NCBI GenBank assembly: GCA_030549335.1
Contig: JAUKPH010000026.1
Span: 2,418,001-2,482,000, forward strand
Length of the DNA stretch: 64,000 bases
From: Pontederia crassipes
Taxonomy: Eukaryota; Streptophyta; Magnoliopsida; Commelinales; Pontederiaceae
Direction of reading: 5' to 3'
The notes under the pieces were generated by a model. That model was given only the letters and a program-made list of their open reading frames with translations. It had not been told where the DNA came from and searched no databases. The position numbers and the translations under genes are program-made. Shown one piece after another: positions 12,146 through 23,995 of this stretch (the first letter of the stretch is position 1; every line of letters starts with the position of its first letter).

Positions 12146-12604
12146 GGTTCAATGGCGGCGACAATGCTCGGAGGAGAGGATCAATGGTTGTAAAGCATAA
12201 TCTGGTGATTTATTAGGCCGCTCTACTATGTTACACGTGAAAGAGTATTATACCTCCATTAATCTTTTTAAAAAATCAACCTGGAAGCCATTAGGACTCG
12301 ATGATCGTGGACTGCAGAGCCAACTCGATTAAAAACTTATTCGTGTTCCCATCCTTAATTATGAACTATCCTAAATTTTCCTTTTCAAAATATTTTCATC
12401 TTTTTTTTTCCTTTTACAAATCAAGATGCGATGCATTCTTAGACTTGGCGCGTCTCTTGCACCCCATGTAGCAACATAACATTGTATAAATGATTGACTT
12501 ATGGGTAAAGATTTTTTTTAAAAATGGGACAGCTTATGATAAATCACTAAATTGCGAAAAATAGAGGTTAGACAATCAAATGCAGATGCTGCACCAAGTG
12601 ATCT

Positions 12605-12724
12605 AGTGATCGAGGCAGGGTGTCGTGCATATGACTCGCACTTTTTGGTCAGCTTAGCTTAATATAATCTACTTTTCATCAGAAAAAAAAAAGTGATCGA
12701 GGCAGGGTGTCGTGCATATGACTC
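12605..12724 (+). repeat. 33-bp direct repeats flanking a poly(A)-ended insert
   Basis: A 33-base sequence starting AGTGATCGAGGCAGGG occurs identically at 12605-12637 and 12692-12724. The 54 bases between them start GCACTTTTTGG and end in a run of ten A. This is the layout of a very short retroposed fragment with a long target-site duplication; a tandem duplication with slippage is the alternative. Confidence 0.6.
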
Positions 12725-13049
12725 CTGCGTTGAGGTCCTCTCCCACGCACTTTTCAACTACTCCCTCACTGCTTTCCTACACCGGAACGTATTCCCAAGA
12801 ACAGTGCGAGTTTTTGGGATTCCGAATAGCACACTATTCCTAACGGCGACGAGAACGAAGTAGCATCAGTGTACTCGTTACAGACCTGAATAACTAAATT
12901 TATTTTAAAAACAAGCGTATAATAATTGAATTCTTGATCTGATTCCTATGATCATAATATACAAGCCTACGTACGTCATATATATATATATATATATGAG
13001 ATGGTACTAATACTGTTGCATGGCATGGTGGTGCTCTATTAGCCTGCTG

Positions 13050-13650
13050 GACTGGCGAAAAGTTGACGTTTACGTGTTGTTTGGTTTCTGATGGGGCCGT
13101 TGATGGACGGATGGAAAGAATGCACAGAGACCTGTTTCCCGGATGCTATCTACTTAACTCACTGTAGTATCTTGTCCTTCTCCCTCTCTCTCTCATCCGC
13201 ACAAAGCCTCATACTGAATCCTGTGCTTGCAGAGGCAGATGGATGTGATGGTTTTCATGGAGCTGCAAAGGCCTGAGCACGTGTGTTTCTGCTGCCTTTA
13301 TTGGATGCATTTGAGTGACGATTTAACCAAAATGACGGTTGCGTCTGAGTGATCAAGATGATTTATGTTTGTCTAAACTTTAGCGAGCATATGATATAGT
13401 TAGGTCTACTGTTTGTGGCATTGCAGAAGGGAACATGCTTGCTTTTGAATGGATGCATAGTCCAGGGGGGTTGGTCACTGTGTTCTGTCTGGCTATCTGC
13501 TTCTCCGTTGCCCACCGGCTGTTGATTCTGATGACCCAATTTGAATTGAATGTCTGCTACTTTTGTTTCTTATTCTTGCGCTCATGGTTCCAAGCTTCAA
13601 CCAAAGTTTCTAAATTAGCTTTCTCTCTTCGGTACTGATTTTAATTTCCA
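13050..13650 (+). other. Unidentified moderately GC-rich segment
   Basis: The composition is closer to transcribed sequence than its flanks. There are plausible splice-acceptor-like sites (pyrimidine tract plus CTTGCAG near 13225-13231; GCATTGCAG near 13420) and short open stretches, the longest 67 codons (13435-13638). I recognise no protein or microRNA. It may be a non-coding transcript or an eroded gene. Confidence 0.25.
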
Positions 13651-14636
13651 CATGCATGATACATTTTAATAGGAAAAGGTAAGTTTCACCTTTCCTTAAC
13701 TCAATAACCAAACTGGAGAATATATAGTACCTTCTGTGCCTTTTATACATAAATTTTAAATGCAGATTGACTGAAATTTGACTTATGGTTTCCATTTGAA
13801 TAATCAGCAGAAAGGGAGGTCTTAGTTTTTTTTTTTAAATGACTTTTGATTATGAATTCAAATAGCAGTCGAAGTTTTCCGAGTACAATAGATGGAGGAT
13901 CTCCGATGGAGGTGAATCCTATTAAAAAATGTCGTGATCTACGCGACGTGTCCAAAAAGAAAAAAAAAACCTGCCACTTGATTCATAGTAGATGGAGCTC
14001 GCAGTCTTTTACCAAAAGATTCTTCTTTCTTTCTTCGAACACTAATGATAAGGTTTCCAGAAAGTAAACTTAGAAGGATTTTTTAAGATATCCCTTTAGT
14101 TTAATTCTTATTGTAACGTATCGGCCTTTTAATAAATAAAAAATAAAAAAATATAGAAATTTGAAACGAACGATCAGCCTCCCCTGGCCTTCCGCCGTTT
14201 CGCCTCCGGCTGACCAAGAGTCGGCCGGGGCGTATAAGAGAGGGGGGGAGGGCCGCCCTTGCGCCCTCTTGGAACCCCGACCTCCTCCCTCTCTCCTTCG
14301 TCTCTTCTCCGTTGTCTTCCACCACACCGGCGAACGACGATGCGGGACGACGAAGCAGAGCCGAGACGAACAACGAACGAATCGATCCCTCTTCGACGCA
14401 TCTTGACACTCTTCGTCGTGTGCGAAGGGCAGGCGAATCCTCCTAGATGACAGCGAACGTCCGACGATCGACAGACGATGAGAAAATAACTGGCGAATCC
14501 ATTTGAACGGAAACAAAGGTACCCTTAGCGTTCCAAATCCCTAAACGATAAAATAGCGATTGTTAATTGCATAGATTATGTTCATCATGATCATAAAGGA
14601 ATTTCATATATGTTTCGTATTGATGTCGGCGTCAAT

Positions 14637-15030
14637 TGACGGTCGGAAGGCCGCCGGAATCGATGAAAAATTCCGGCGGCCTTATTTTATCGCAGGGACC
14701 GGTCGATCGATTTTATCGGACAGTCAACCGGTCTGCGTACAGAGCCCACACGAACTCTTCCTTATCGATCGACCGGTCTCACTATGGCAGTCGACTGATC
14801 TATGCGTTTGACAAATAAATTTAATCTTGCGATCGGTCGACCGGTTCCAGAGAACGGTCGACCGATGCGATGCGCAGTGCGCATGGCCAAAGGAACGGTT
14901 GACCGACACCCATATCGGTCGATCGACCCACCGAACCAAATTAAAGAACACGGTCGACCGATCCTAGAGGACCGGTCGACCGGTGCCAACGAAACGGTCG
15001 ACCGGTCCACCAGGAACGGTCGACCGATTC
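14637..15030. repeat. Array of CGGTCGACCG-type palindromes (LTR type A)
   Basis: About a dozen close variants of the 10-bp palindrome CGGTCGACCG recur every 20-45 bp, for example near 14702, 14766, 14833, 14854, 14950, 14970, 14993 and 15016. The spacers differ, so it is not a simple satellite. The same type of array sits in the related LTR at 34246-34620. Confidence 0.85.
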
Positions 15031-15639
15031 TAACAGAGAACCAATTGATCCTATCGGACTTATCTATCCCAAATATAACTGAGACTCTGACCGGTTCACC
15101 TACACTGGCTAAGTCCTATGGTACAAAGACCAACGTTCCGTTGAATCCTAAATCATAGTTTCACAATTACTAAAGATAAATAAAGTAAGGACAAAGACAT
15201 GGGATTGCTATGTGCCGCCCCCAAAGTTAAAGCAAAGATCAGAGATTAAAGCAGATGAGGGATAGGTAGTTAGCTGAGGGGACAGCGACGCTACTGTCTT
15301 AAATGATCATTATTCCTGAGATTTCAGGTTTTCTCCCACCTGTATCTCGAATGAAGGGTGATGCTAAAGGACATATCCCTTCCCTTAAATATTAAAGTAT
15401 TTTGCCAGAGGGACAGGTAGCTAGCTAAAGAGACAGTGAACCTACATGTCTTGTAACCGACCACTGCTCCTGGATTGTAAGAATTCTTTCCCCTACCTTC
15501 CGAACTAGGTGAGATAGTAACACCCACCCCTTTTCTCTTTATGGGCTTTCTGGCATCAGACAATCAGAGAGGCACCTCTGACTTCCAACCTAATAAAGTT
15601 GAGCTCGCATAGGACAACCAACTCTAAGGATATTCTAGT

Positions 15640-15830
15640 AATGTAAAAGACGTAATATCATTCACAGCAAAGCAATGTAAAGTAAAGTAATGTACAGTAG
15701 AGCAATGTAAAGTAAAGTACTGTAAAGTAAAGCAGAGATAATGTAAAGTAAAAGTATTGCATAACATAGCAGAGACATTGTAAAGTAAAAGCAAAGAAAT
15801 GTAAAGACAAAGTATTGTTATAGTAAAGAA
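15640..15830. repeat. ATGTAAAGTAAAG tandem-like repeat inside the solo LTR
   Basis: Variants of AATGTAAAGTAAAG recur about ten times in under 200 bp. The related LTR at 32900-35187 has a shorter counterpart near 33410-33550, so this is part of the family LTR. Confidence 0.7.
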
Positions 15831-16409
15831 CAGAGTATTGATAACTAATGATTTATACATTGAGTTCATGATCATCATCGATCCTTATTTCACCGTTTAT
15901 TGCTAGTGTACTGGACATCTTTGCTCATGGGTATTCTATTCCCCTGCATTGGGATTTTGCAAGTGAGAATGCCAACTGAGGAGGTGATGAAGAGCGCAGA
16001 GCTTGGAGAGCGCTGCACATGACTGATATTTCTGCCCCGAGCATTCTTGTTGCATATTTGTTTAAATCAGTTTATTGTTCAGAGACATCATGTTTTCTTC
16101 CGCATAATTTTCTATATTGCAATACACCATGAACTTCTGCATACTTTCTATAATATGAAACATCATAGACTTCCGCATATTTTCTATAATATGAGACATT
16201 ATGAATTTTCTGCATTTTAGTCAATCGTCACGGCATTTCGACTACTCTTCCGCATTTAAAGTTCTCTATTATGTTTATTATTATTTTATTAGTGTCACGT
16301 AAGCAGTTTTGTTGAATGGTCAAGATCAGTAGAGCAATAGACAGTGTAGCGCTCCCGGGATCAAACTGACCGTCTACGTGACGGGAGGTGTGATTTTGGG
16401 GGCATTACA

Positions 16410-18634
16410 CTTATTGTCGTTAAATATCTTCCTTCATTTTCTTTCAAAAGATGCCCATAATTTAAACTCGAATTTATGGCATTTTTTTTGGCAAATAGTC
16501 CCAACTCACAAGGTAGGTCTTACATGTGTAGAAAAAGATCTAATATGTACATGTTATTTCTATAGAAAAAGATCAATTTAATCAATATTTTACGTAACAA
16601 TTTAACCAATATTTTACCAAAAGGTCAATTTTACATGCTGCCTTATTACCTTTGTCTAATATAGAATAAAAAAGGACTAAAAGAAACAAGTACACTCCAA
16701 TTGTATTTATTAGTTTTCTAAGCTTCCATGGACATTTGCCCTAGCGATTGACATTTTGCATCAAGATTTGTACACTTGGTCGGACCACATTTGCACTCCT
16801 TTTAGCACTGCCTCAAAGCTTCAAAGAAAGGATGAAATTCGCATCTTTGTCTTGATGGCACTTTAATTAACAAAAGATCCATCTAATCTTGGGGGATGAT
16901 TTCTTAAGGAACCTATATTGTATACATGTTCCTTGTAGTTTGTATTATTGTTTTTCTCTTTACTCGACGTGGCCGTGAGCTTTTTTTAAATCTCTTTTGA
17001 ATTAGAACAATTTTTTTCGTCTAATTTGTACTATGAACTTATTGTATGATATTTTAAATTTTATCATAATTTTCACTTTAGTTCTTTAGTATGATTTTAT
17101 TAACTTCTTCATTATTCTTTATATTTTATATTTATGAAAATATTGAAATACCCTTCCTCGCATCGTCCTCTATTTTGATATTTAAAATAAAATAAAATAT
17201 TTTGACAAGTCAATAATGTCAAAAATCCATTTTTTAAAATAATGATAGTTTTTATATTATTTATTAATATTTTATTCTTTTAAAACGTTAAAATAAATGA
17301 CAATTCATGAAAAGGTAGTTTAGCCTTTACATAAATAACAAAAAAAGTTAACGAAATCATGTGGAAAATTGGAAAGATTAAAGTGAAAATCGTGATAAAA
17401 TTTAGGATGAGTTTATAATTCAAGAATAGACGTGAAAATTTATCATAATTTAAGAAAATTTAATGAAATAACACTAATATTAAAGTGTTCATCATTTCTA
17501 ATTTTTCAGATTTCCCTAAGATAGAAGGAAAATAAAGAAAAAAAATGTTTAATTTGGATCTCTTGTCCAAAGATCCACTCACCCATATGTCAGGAGTCAT
17601 AAAATTCAAATAAATAATTTAGTTTTTCTTTTAAAAAAAAATAGGCCAGATTTGGTGTATACGGCAAAGCGAGCAAGAAGAATCAATTGAGCTATCAATT
17701 AACAGCTCTTGTTTTAACTTTCACAAAAAATAAAATATGAATTACCTTGTGCTCTTCTTTGCTTCTTCTGGATCACCTCTTTCATCATACATTTCTGGGC
17801 AGACGATGTATCCATATTACTCGAATATAATAGGTCAAAACAACATTTTAGGCATTGGAAATGGAATATATATATATATATATAATAAAATTTTGAAAAT
17901 TGACTATGGTAAAGTTAACTTTCCACTTAACAAGATATTTTAAAAAATAATTAATTTGTCCACGTTATATCATATCATATTTATATTTAAAAAACATTTA
18001 GAGAAGCCATTTATATCTATCCAAAATAGTAAAAATAATATATTATAAATAGAACGGGTAATTTCTTGTTAAAAAGCCTAAATTTTCTATTTTTATATAG
18101 AAAGTCGCCGACGTGCAATTCTAGTCTACATGATTTAATGGAATAACGTCGTTATAATGATAGAATTTTCTATTTAATGGAATTCTAGTCGACATTTTTT
18201 TATATCAACTTAGTAATTTTCTACCTCATTGCATCTGAAATACAATATTATTTTAAATTCACAATCTTTGATTAACTTTATAATGATAGAATTTCGTGAA
18301 ATGAAATAAAAAAATAAAAAAGTTTCAATATTTTAAATCTTGCTTTATCATTTCGTTATCCAGATGGTAATTGCTGATCATGTCATATGAAAACAAATAT
18401 CGTTTCAATCAAAATAGCAATGTAGTTGATAAGATTAAATTAATATTTCAAAAACTTAAATTTACAAATAATCAGGCGAATCAAAACTCCCAATCACAAT
18501 TCTTTTTAATATGATAAGGGTTATAAAAACGAATGTAGGGCATGCCTCTATTAAGTTTTTGGAACTTTTTAATATGACAGTTTTGTTCTTAAGGAGCGTC
18601 TACACGAAATTCCGATCAAGTTAGAATTTGAGAA
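16410..18634. other. AT-rich intergenic DNA
   Basis: No coding sequence, tRNA or recognisable transposon end is visible in these 2.2 kb. It is strongly AT-rich with short homopolymers and a (TA)n tract near 17868-17884. Confidence 0.6.
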
Positions 18635-19796
18635 CACTACAAGAAAAAAGTCTTTTCCAACAGAAATTTTTTCACGATAAAAAATTTATTTCGTAATTTG
18701 CGACGAATTTTTCGACGAATTATTTTTCGTGAGAATTTTCACAGTTTAACCCGTGGAAAATGTTTTCCACGACTCGAGCGGTGAAAAATTCTCACGGCCT
18801 AAGCCGTGAAAAATATTTCTCACGGTTTAAATCATGAGAAATTTCCGCGGCTTGGACCATGGGAAACTTTTTCCACGGCTAGAGTTATAAAAAATTTCTC
18901 ACGGCGTTGATCGTGAAAATTTTCCCACGGTTCGAGCCGTGAAAAATTTTTTTCATGGCTTCGACCGTAGAAATTTTTCACTACTTCAACCGTGGAAAAT
19001 ATTTTCCGCGATCTAAACCGTCAGAAAGTAAAAAATCCCGCCAAACTCTCCCATCTATTTTTTTTCTTTTCCCGCTTCTCCCTATCTTTTTATTAACCTC
19101 CTCCCACTATACTATCTCTCTCTTTCACTCTCCTCTCTCGCTCTCTTTCCCACTCTCCTCTCTCCTCTCTCTCTCTCAGAAGCAACTAGCGCGACGATCT
19201 CCGGTGACGACCGTCCATCTCCCTCCTAGCGGCGCGCAGCCTCCCTCTCTCTCAGGCAACGAGCGCGGTCGGATCCGGCCGGACGTAGGCCGATCCGGCG
19301 ACGAGCAGGCCGGATCCAATCGTGTGCAAGCCGATCCTGCGACGTGCGGCCGGATTCGTCTTGCGCGCGGCCGGAACCACCTAGGCGCAGCTGGATGACT
19401 CTCACGCACAGTCAATTCCTGTCGCACGGGCAGGATCCGGCCCATGCACAGTCAGTTCCGGCCACGCAGGCCAATTTCGACCGTGGGTGGCCAAATTTTT
19501 TTTATTTAAAAAATCACCTTGCGATGGTCGGAACCGTGAAAATTTTCTATAGCTCCAGCCGTGGGAAAATTTTTCCATGGTTTGGCCCATGAATAGTTCC
19601 CATGGCGCGAACCATGGGAACTTTTCCAGCGGCCCAAACCGTGGGTAGTTCCCACGGCCGTGAAAAATATTTGCAATGAGTATTTTTACGACGGATCATT
19701 TCCGTCACAAAAATCATCGCAAAGTGTATTTTTCGATGAATCTTTCTCATTTTGCGATGGTTCGGACCGTGGGAAAGAGACATTTTTCTTGTAGTG
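18635..19796. mobile_element. Non-autonomous CACTA (En/Spm-type) DNA transposon
   Basis: The left end reads CACTACAAGAAAAAAG and the right end TTTTTCTTGTAGTG, the diagnostic terminal inverted repeat of plant CACTA elements. Flanking triplets are GAA (18632-18634) and AAA (19797-19799), a 3-bp target duplication with one mismatch. Both subterminal regions are packed with short inverted copies of a CCGTGAAAAATTTTCACGG-like motif, as expected for transposase binding. No transposase is encoded. The centre (19180-19500) is GC-rich and may be a captured host fragment. Confidence 0.92.
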
Positions 19797-19971
19797 AAAC
19801 TTGATTTCATGCATAAATTCCAAAAAGCTATGGAGTGTGTTTGAAAACTTTTTAGATGAATAACAAGAACAAAACCTCCATCCTTCATATGTGCAGCAAC
19901 AAGAACACGAGAAAGGATTAACCACTGATAAATCTGAAATCCCTACTTCGATTCCAAAAATCAGGTCCATA
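19797..19971 (-). pseudogene. Left part of duplicated unknown gene unit (copy 1)
   Basis: The segment ending at 19971 is the left part of the unit that continues at 23680 once the solo LTR is removed: it shares GAAATCCCTA...GATTCCA.AAAT.AGGTC with copy 2 at 24000-24032. On the minus strand an open frame of 94 codons starts near 19970. I recognise no protein family. Confidence 0.55.
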
Positions 19972-22204
19972 TATAATATCCATGATTTAATCCATATATT
20001 ATTATATGTTGTATGATTAATAACTATTTGAATATATGTGTTAGAGTATAGGTTGTAAACTTATAATATTTCTTATCGAGAAATTAAAAAGTTGTTAAAT
20101 TTAATTAAGGTTTTAAACTATGATTAATAAGTTTGTTATGATAAAATATATATACTCATCTTATTAGGTTTGCATATACCTATTAACATTTGCATCAAAT
20201 CTCAAGAACCAAACAAATGCCGCCAAGTGGCATATAGAAAAGTAAAAATATCTAATATATGAAAAAGAAAAATAAATATCATATATTACTTTATGATAAT
20301 ATATATTTAATAACGGATAATTATTTATCATGAATTAATAATTTTACATGTTAAAATCTTATCGAATAAGCAATTGAACTAGTCACATGCAAGCTGCCAG
20401 CAAACTAGTAGCTTACCACCTCCTTGGGGTATTTTATGAACTGACTTAAACCTTATGATAAAATTTTGTAAAAAAATCATGGTGCATCATTTGTCTCACT
20501 GTAAAACACCTGCAAAATTTAGGTGAAAGATTCCTTCCGAGGAGGTTGGAGAGAAATTGACAAGAGAACACACTCAAGTTGATAATTCTAATTTTAGGCT
20601 GATATTTTTTCTCCTTTCCTGTCATTTGGCCATTAAAAATTATGAAATTTATCATGTGCGTCTGAGTCTAGTTTATATGAGTTTTGGAATCATATTAATA
20701 AGAGTTATGAAACGGAAGTTATGCCATCAGGATTAAGGATCTATCATACTACTTAATAAACTTGTCAGTTCAGATTGAAAATTAGGTATGAAATTGGATA
20801 TGCAATCATATAATTGATATTTAAGGGACCTTAAGGTATATAAGTTAGCATGTGTTTCCAACTGGAATCATTCAAAAAGATTTTGCCTACAAAAGGTTAT
20901 TGATTTATTATTGTACATGACCATTTCTATCAGGAATGAAGAATATATTAGAACATGAGTCTAGTTGAGAAATTTATTGTGGTAATTTTAGAATGATATA
21001 AATCATAAAACTTTTATAAATCATATCAATGATGTCTAGTTTTATGGAAAAGTAGAATCACCTGAAAAACTTAGTTGTGTAGAAGTTATAAAATGTAGAA
21101 GTGAACCTCACTCTATCTGGCAACATAAAAATTAGAACAAGACATGATCATATTTTCCAAATTAATTATATTCATTATAGGCCAGGATAAATTCTAATAA
21201 TTTTATGAGTCAGATCTTAGGAAGTTTGGATTCAGATAAAATTAGAATTATCAAATTTGGATTCGCTTACCAATTTATATAAATTCTAAAAGCAATGCCT
21301 CTCAGACAACCAAAATACAAAACTTCTGTTGAGGGTTGATCTTTCTAAGAATAAATCACAAGAAAACAATACCTAAAACTTTTAATGGAGAATGTTATAG
21401 AATCCTATGTTCATATAAAATTTGATTCATGAGATTTGACCATGTACAATAGAAGATATGAATTTTGTTCCACAAAGAATATAATTTGTTAAAAAAAAGA
21501 TGTTCATACTAAATACGGTTATGTTATAGGAATTGCATGTTGTTGAATTATTAATATCATTCAATTTATGGAGTATATATGAACCATTAGTACAATGTCA
21601 TAGGTGCTTATGTTGATACCATGTCTTAATAATATGATGAACATATATTATTGTTATAGGAAGGAAGACTAAGATAAGTTAAGGGACGATAATTTATTGG
21701 CTTAAGGTGTAAGAATTTAAAGAAAGCAAGTCAAAGAAGAGGTATATAGTGTGAATCCATGTGCTTTTTATTGCATTGATTGTTTGTAAATTTTTTACCA
21801 TAATACATGTAATATGAATTTTTATGCATCACTATGGACTTATAAGAAAAGCTAAATTGAATACTTGTGCAAAAGTTACGCTATATTTTGTTTCATATCA
21901 TAATTAAGAAATTGTTATAAAAGTGAAGAAGAATGTATGAAAAATCAAATGATATGTTATTGATGTGAATAAATGCTTTCATATGTTCCTAAAGTACCAC
22001 TATTATTCATGATTGCATAATTATATGATTATTGCTATTAAGACAATTATGCATGATAGAATATAATATGATATGATATGATCGAAAATGACATGACATG
22101 TTATAAGATGATACAATACAATATGACAGAATATGATATGCTTGGGTCATGCATATGCATTGCATCTCATTATTATGCATTTGCATTTCCTCTACCGTGA
22201 TGAT

Positions 22205-22500
22205 ATATCTTGTGCAGGGAAGGTATCCCATTTTTATGAGATGATATGATATCTTTCGAGATTATATATGTTTTCTAATAGGGATGATATTATGTCCTAT
22301 GGGATTATATGATGACCTACGAGATGATATGATGCCTCTAGTCAGGATGATATGTCATATGCAGGAGAGGTACCCCATTTTCATGGGATGATATGATATC
22401 CTATGGGATAATATATGTTCCTCTAGTCAGGGATGATTTCAGCAGGGAAGGTACCCCATTACATGAGATGATATGATACTTACGGGTTGATATGATGCTT
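22205..22500 (+). repeat. GATATGAT-rich tandem repeats within the long LTR
   Basis: A unit containing GCAGGGAAGGTACCCCATT followed by ATGAGATGATATGATAT recurs about three times (near 22215, 22355 and 22442), with decayed copies between. Likely LTR-internal expansion. Confidence 0.65.
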
Positions 22501-22894
22501 CTGACCAATTGGCGATATGACATGTGCATGCATCATTCTCTTTGCGTACATCCACTTTAAAAAGAATGGCATCTGATGCATTATTGATTGTGGTATTTTT
22601 ATAATAATATGACACGCTTGTTTATATGATAATGATTAGATGTAGGAACAAGAATTGTGATATGATATGATAGATGATATGATATAATATGATACGGTAC
22701 GATATGATTATGACGTGTAATAGTACTCATGGTTATATGAAAATGCTTAAATGCATGAACATATGTTTTAATAAAGTAGGACATGATGATCTATGCTTTT
22801 GTAGCAATGATAAATATGTATTGATCTTTAGAATTCTTCATATTATCATTCTTGATTAAATGAATGCCTTATGTTTCGAATAAGTTATAAGTTA

Positions 22895-23284
22895 GGCTTT
22901 GTTTGGACAAATTATAATAAGGGAAAGGGAGGAGAAACAGGGGAAAGGGGAAAGGGAGGGAGGGTAAAGAGGTAGAAAATTTTTACTTCGTTTGGTAAGG
23001 GAAAAGAAAGGTAGAGGAGGGGAAAAAACTTAGTGGAAAAGTGAATGTACAGTTTTTTTTCATATTTTTCCTAAAGTCATTTGAAAGGGGCAAATAAGTA
23101 ATTTCATATAATAAACCCCATTCCCCTCCTCTCCCCTTCGTTTTGGGGTTGAAAAAATGGAGGGGAATTTCCCCTCCATTTTCTCCCATTTACTTTGCAA
23201 ATGACAATCCAAACAAAGGAAAACAAATATTTTTCCTTCCCTTCCCCTTTTTTAACACCCTTTCCCCTCAATCCAATCAGGGGC
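22895..23284. mobile_element. Tourist-like MITE (PIF/Harbinger type)
   Basis: A 390-bp insert with TTA on both sides (22892-22894 and 23285-23287), starting GGCTTTGTTTGGACAAA and ending TTTCCCCTCAATCCAATCAGGGGC. The ends are imperfect inverted repeats and the interior folds back on itself (GGGAAAGGG tracts on the left, CCCTTTCCCC on the right). TTA duplication and a GGC..TGTTTGG end are typical of Tourist MITEs. It lies inside the solo LTR, so it is the younger event. Confidence 0.72.
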
Positions 23285-23679
23285 TTAGTGTTTTTTAAGA
23301 AATATTATTTTGGCCTACACACGAGCCTTTGCTCATGGAGATTATACATATATATGTGTATTTATGTATAATATATATGCATATATTTTTTTGTACTTAA
23401 ATCCTGCAGGTCAAAGGCACGGGTGGTCAATGCTCATGACAAGGATGACACATGAAATTGAGTGTTTGAGAGTTTTTCTTTGAGCACATTACCTATTTAA
23501 TAATACTTAAATATGTCAATATTTAACATAAGTATATTAGGACTTTTATTTGTGCAGAATACAAAGCAATGAATTTTATATGAGCTCTATTTGTGACAAG
23601 ATGATAGAAGTAGCGATCAGACACTTGAGAAAAATAGAAAAAAAACCTCTTCCGTTGGCTCAAGGGTCCGGGTCGTTAC

Positions 23680-23995
23680 ACCATACGGGCGGTGACTTGC
23701 TCCAGGCATTTTGATCTGACCTCCTGCATCCGCATGATGTCGGTGCTGGTGCAAAACTTGTGGAGATATAGGAATCATGACTTTTGGCGAAGGGAGCAGA
23801 CCACTGGTGTCGACAACATTGCCGACGTCGTCGACGACAAAGGCACTCTCCTCGCCGAGACGTCGCATCACGTCGGAGGCGATGAAGGAAACCACTCGCT
23901 CCGGGCTCGTCGATTTGGTTCCAAAGTAATCGTAGATGCAAAAGGAGAAATGGGATGACTTCACTGTACGTGATCCATTCATCAAAGTTCCTATA
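23680..23995 (-). pseudogene. Duplicated unknown gene unit, copy 1 (right part)
   Basis: GC-rich and open on the minus strand for up to 172 codons (23617-24135, including part of copy 2). It aligns by eye along its whole length with copy 2; the minus-strand translations share SPxxVxSFxASD and EESAFxVDD/G. The family is unknown to me. The plus strand is also open (88 codons), so even the strand is uncertain. Confidence 0.5.

Larger units (their letters stand above)
12146..14106. other. Intergenic stretch with small repeats
   Basis: After a short GC-rich tail that belongs to the host block split by the copia element, this region is mostly AT-rich with no protein I recognise. It contains a short retroposon-like insert at 12605-12724, a (TA)n tract at about 12979-12997 and a moderately GC-rich patch at 13050-13650. 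Confidence 0.5.
14112..16409 (+). mobile_element. Solo LTR of a Tekay/Del-like gypsy family (type A)
   Basis: A 2,298-bp sequence starting TGTAACG and ending GGCATTACA, flanked by the perfect 5-bp duplication CTTAT (14107-14111 and 16410-16414). Its ends and middle match the LTR at 32900-35187 in reverse orientation: the shared block near the end (TAGCGCTCCC ... GATTTTGGGGGC) and the same internal palindrome array. No internal coding region remains, so recombination between two LTRs probably left a single one. The short GC-rich open frames at 14161-14516 lie within the LTR and are not genes. Confidence 0.88.
19972..23679 (+). mobile_element. Very long solo gypsy-type LTR (3.7 kb) with nested MITE
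   Basis: The right boundary ends GGGTCGTTACA, a typical gypsy LTR end. CCATA lies directly after it (23680-23684) and directly before the left boundary (19967-19971). The left end reads TATAATATCC, one base from the TGTAATATCC that starts the solo LTR at 59133-61917 (minus strand). The flanks make independent sense: joining them restores the duplicated gene unit whose second copy (24000-24050) is uninterrupted. No coding sequence is inside. The region 22000-22800 is rich in GATATGAT-type repeats, as in the other long LTRs here. Confidence 0.75.

Noticed and set aside
13050..13320. MicroRNA precursor
   Set aside because: No known plant microRNA and no long inverted repeat was visible.
14161..14516. 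Overlapping GC-rich ORFs on both strands
   Set aside because: They lie inside the solo LTR 14112-16409; composition keeps several frames open at once and none resembles a protein.
14578..15158. Arg/Asp/Ser-rich ORFs that look like repetitive proteins
   Set aside because: They are translations of the CGGTCGACCG palindrome array; similar ORFs appear at 34171-34584, 42483-43034 and 60216-61068 for the same reason.
22007..22784. Minus-strand ORFs rich in His, Ile, Ser and Tyr
   Set aside because: They are translations of ATATGAT-type repeats in a long LTR.
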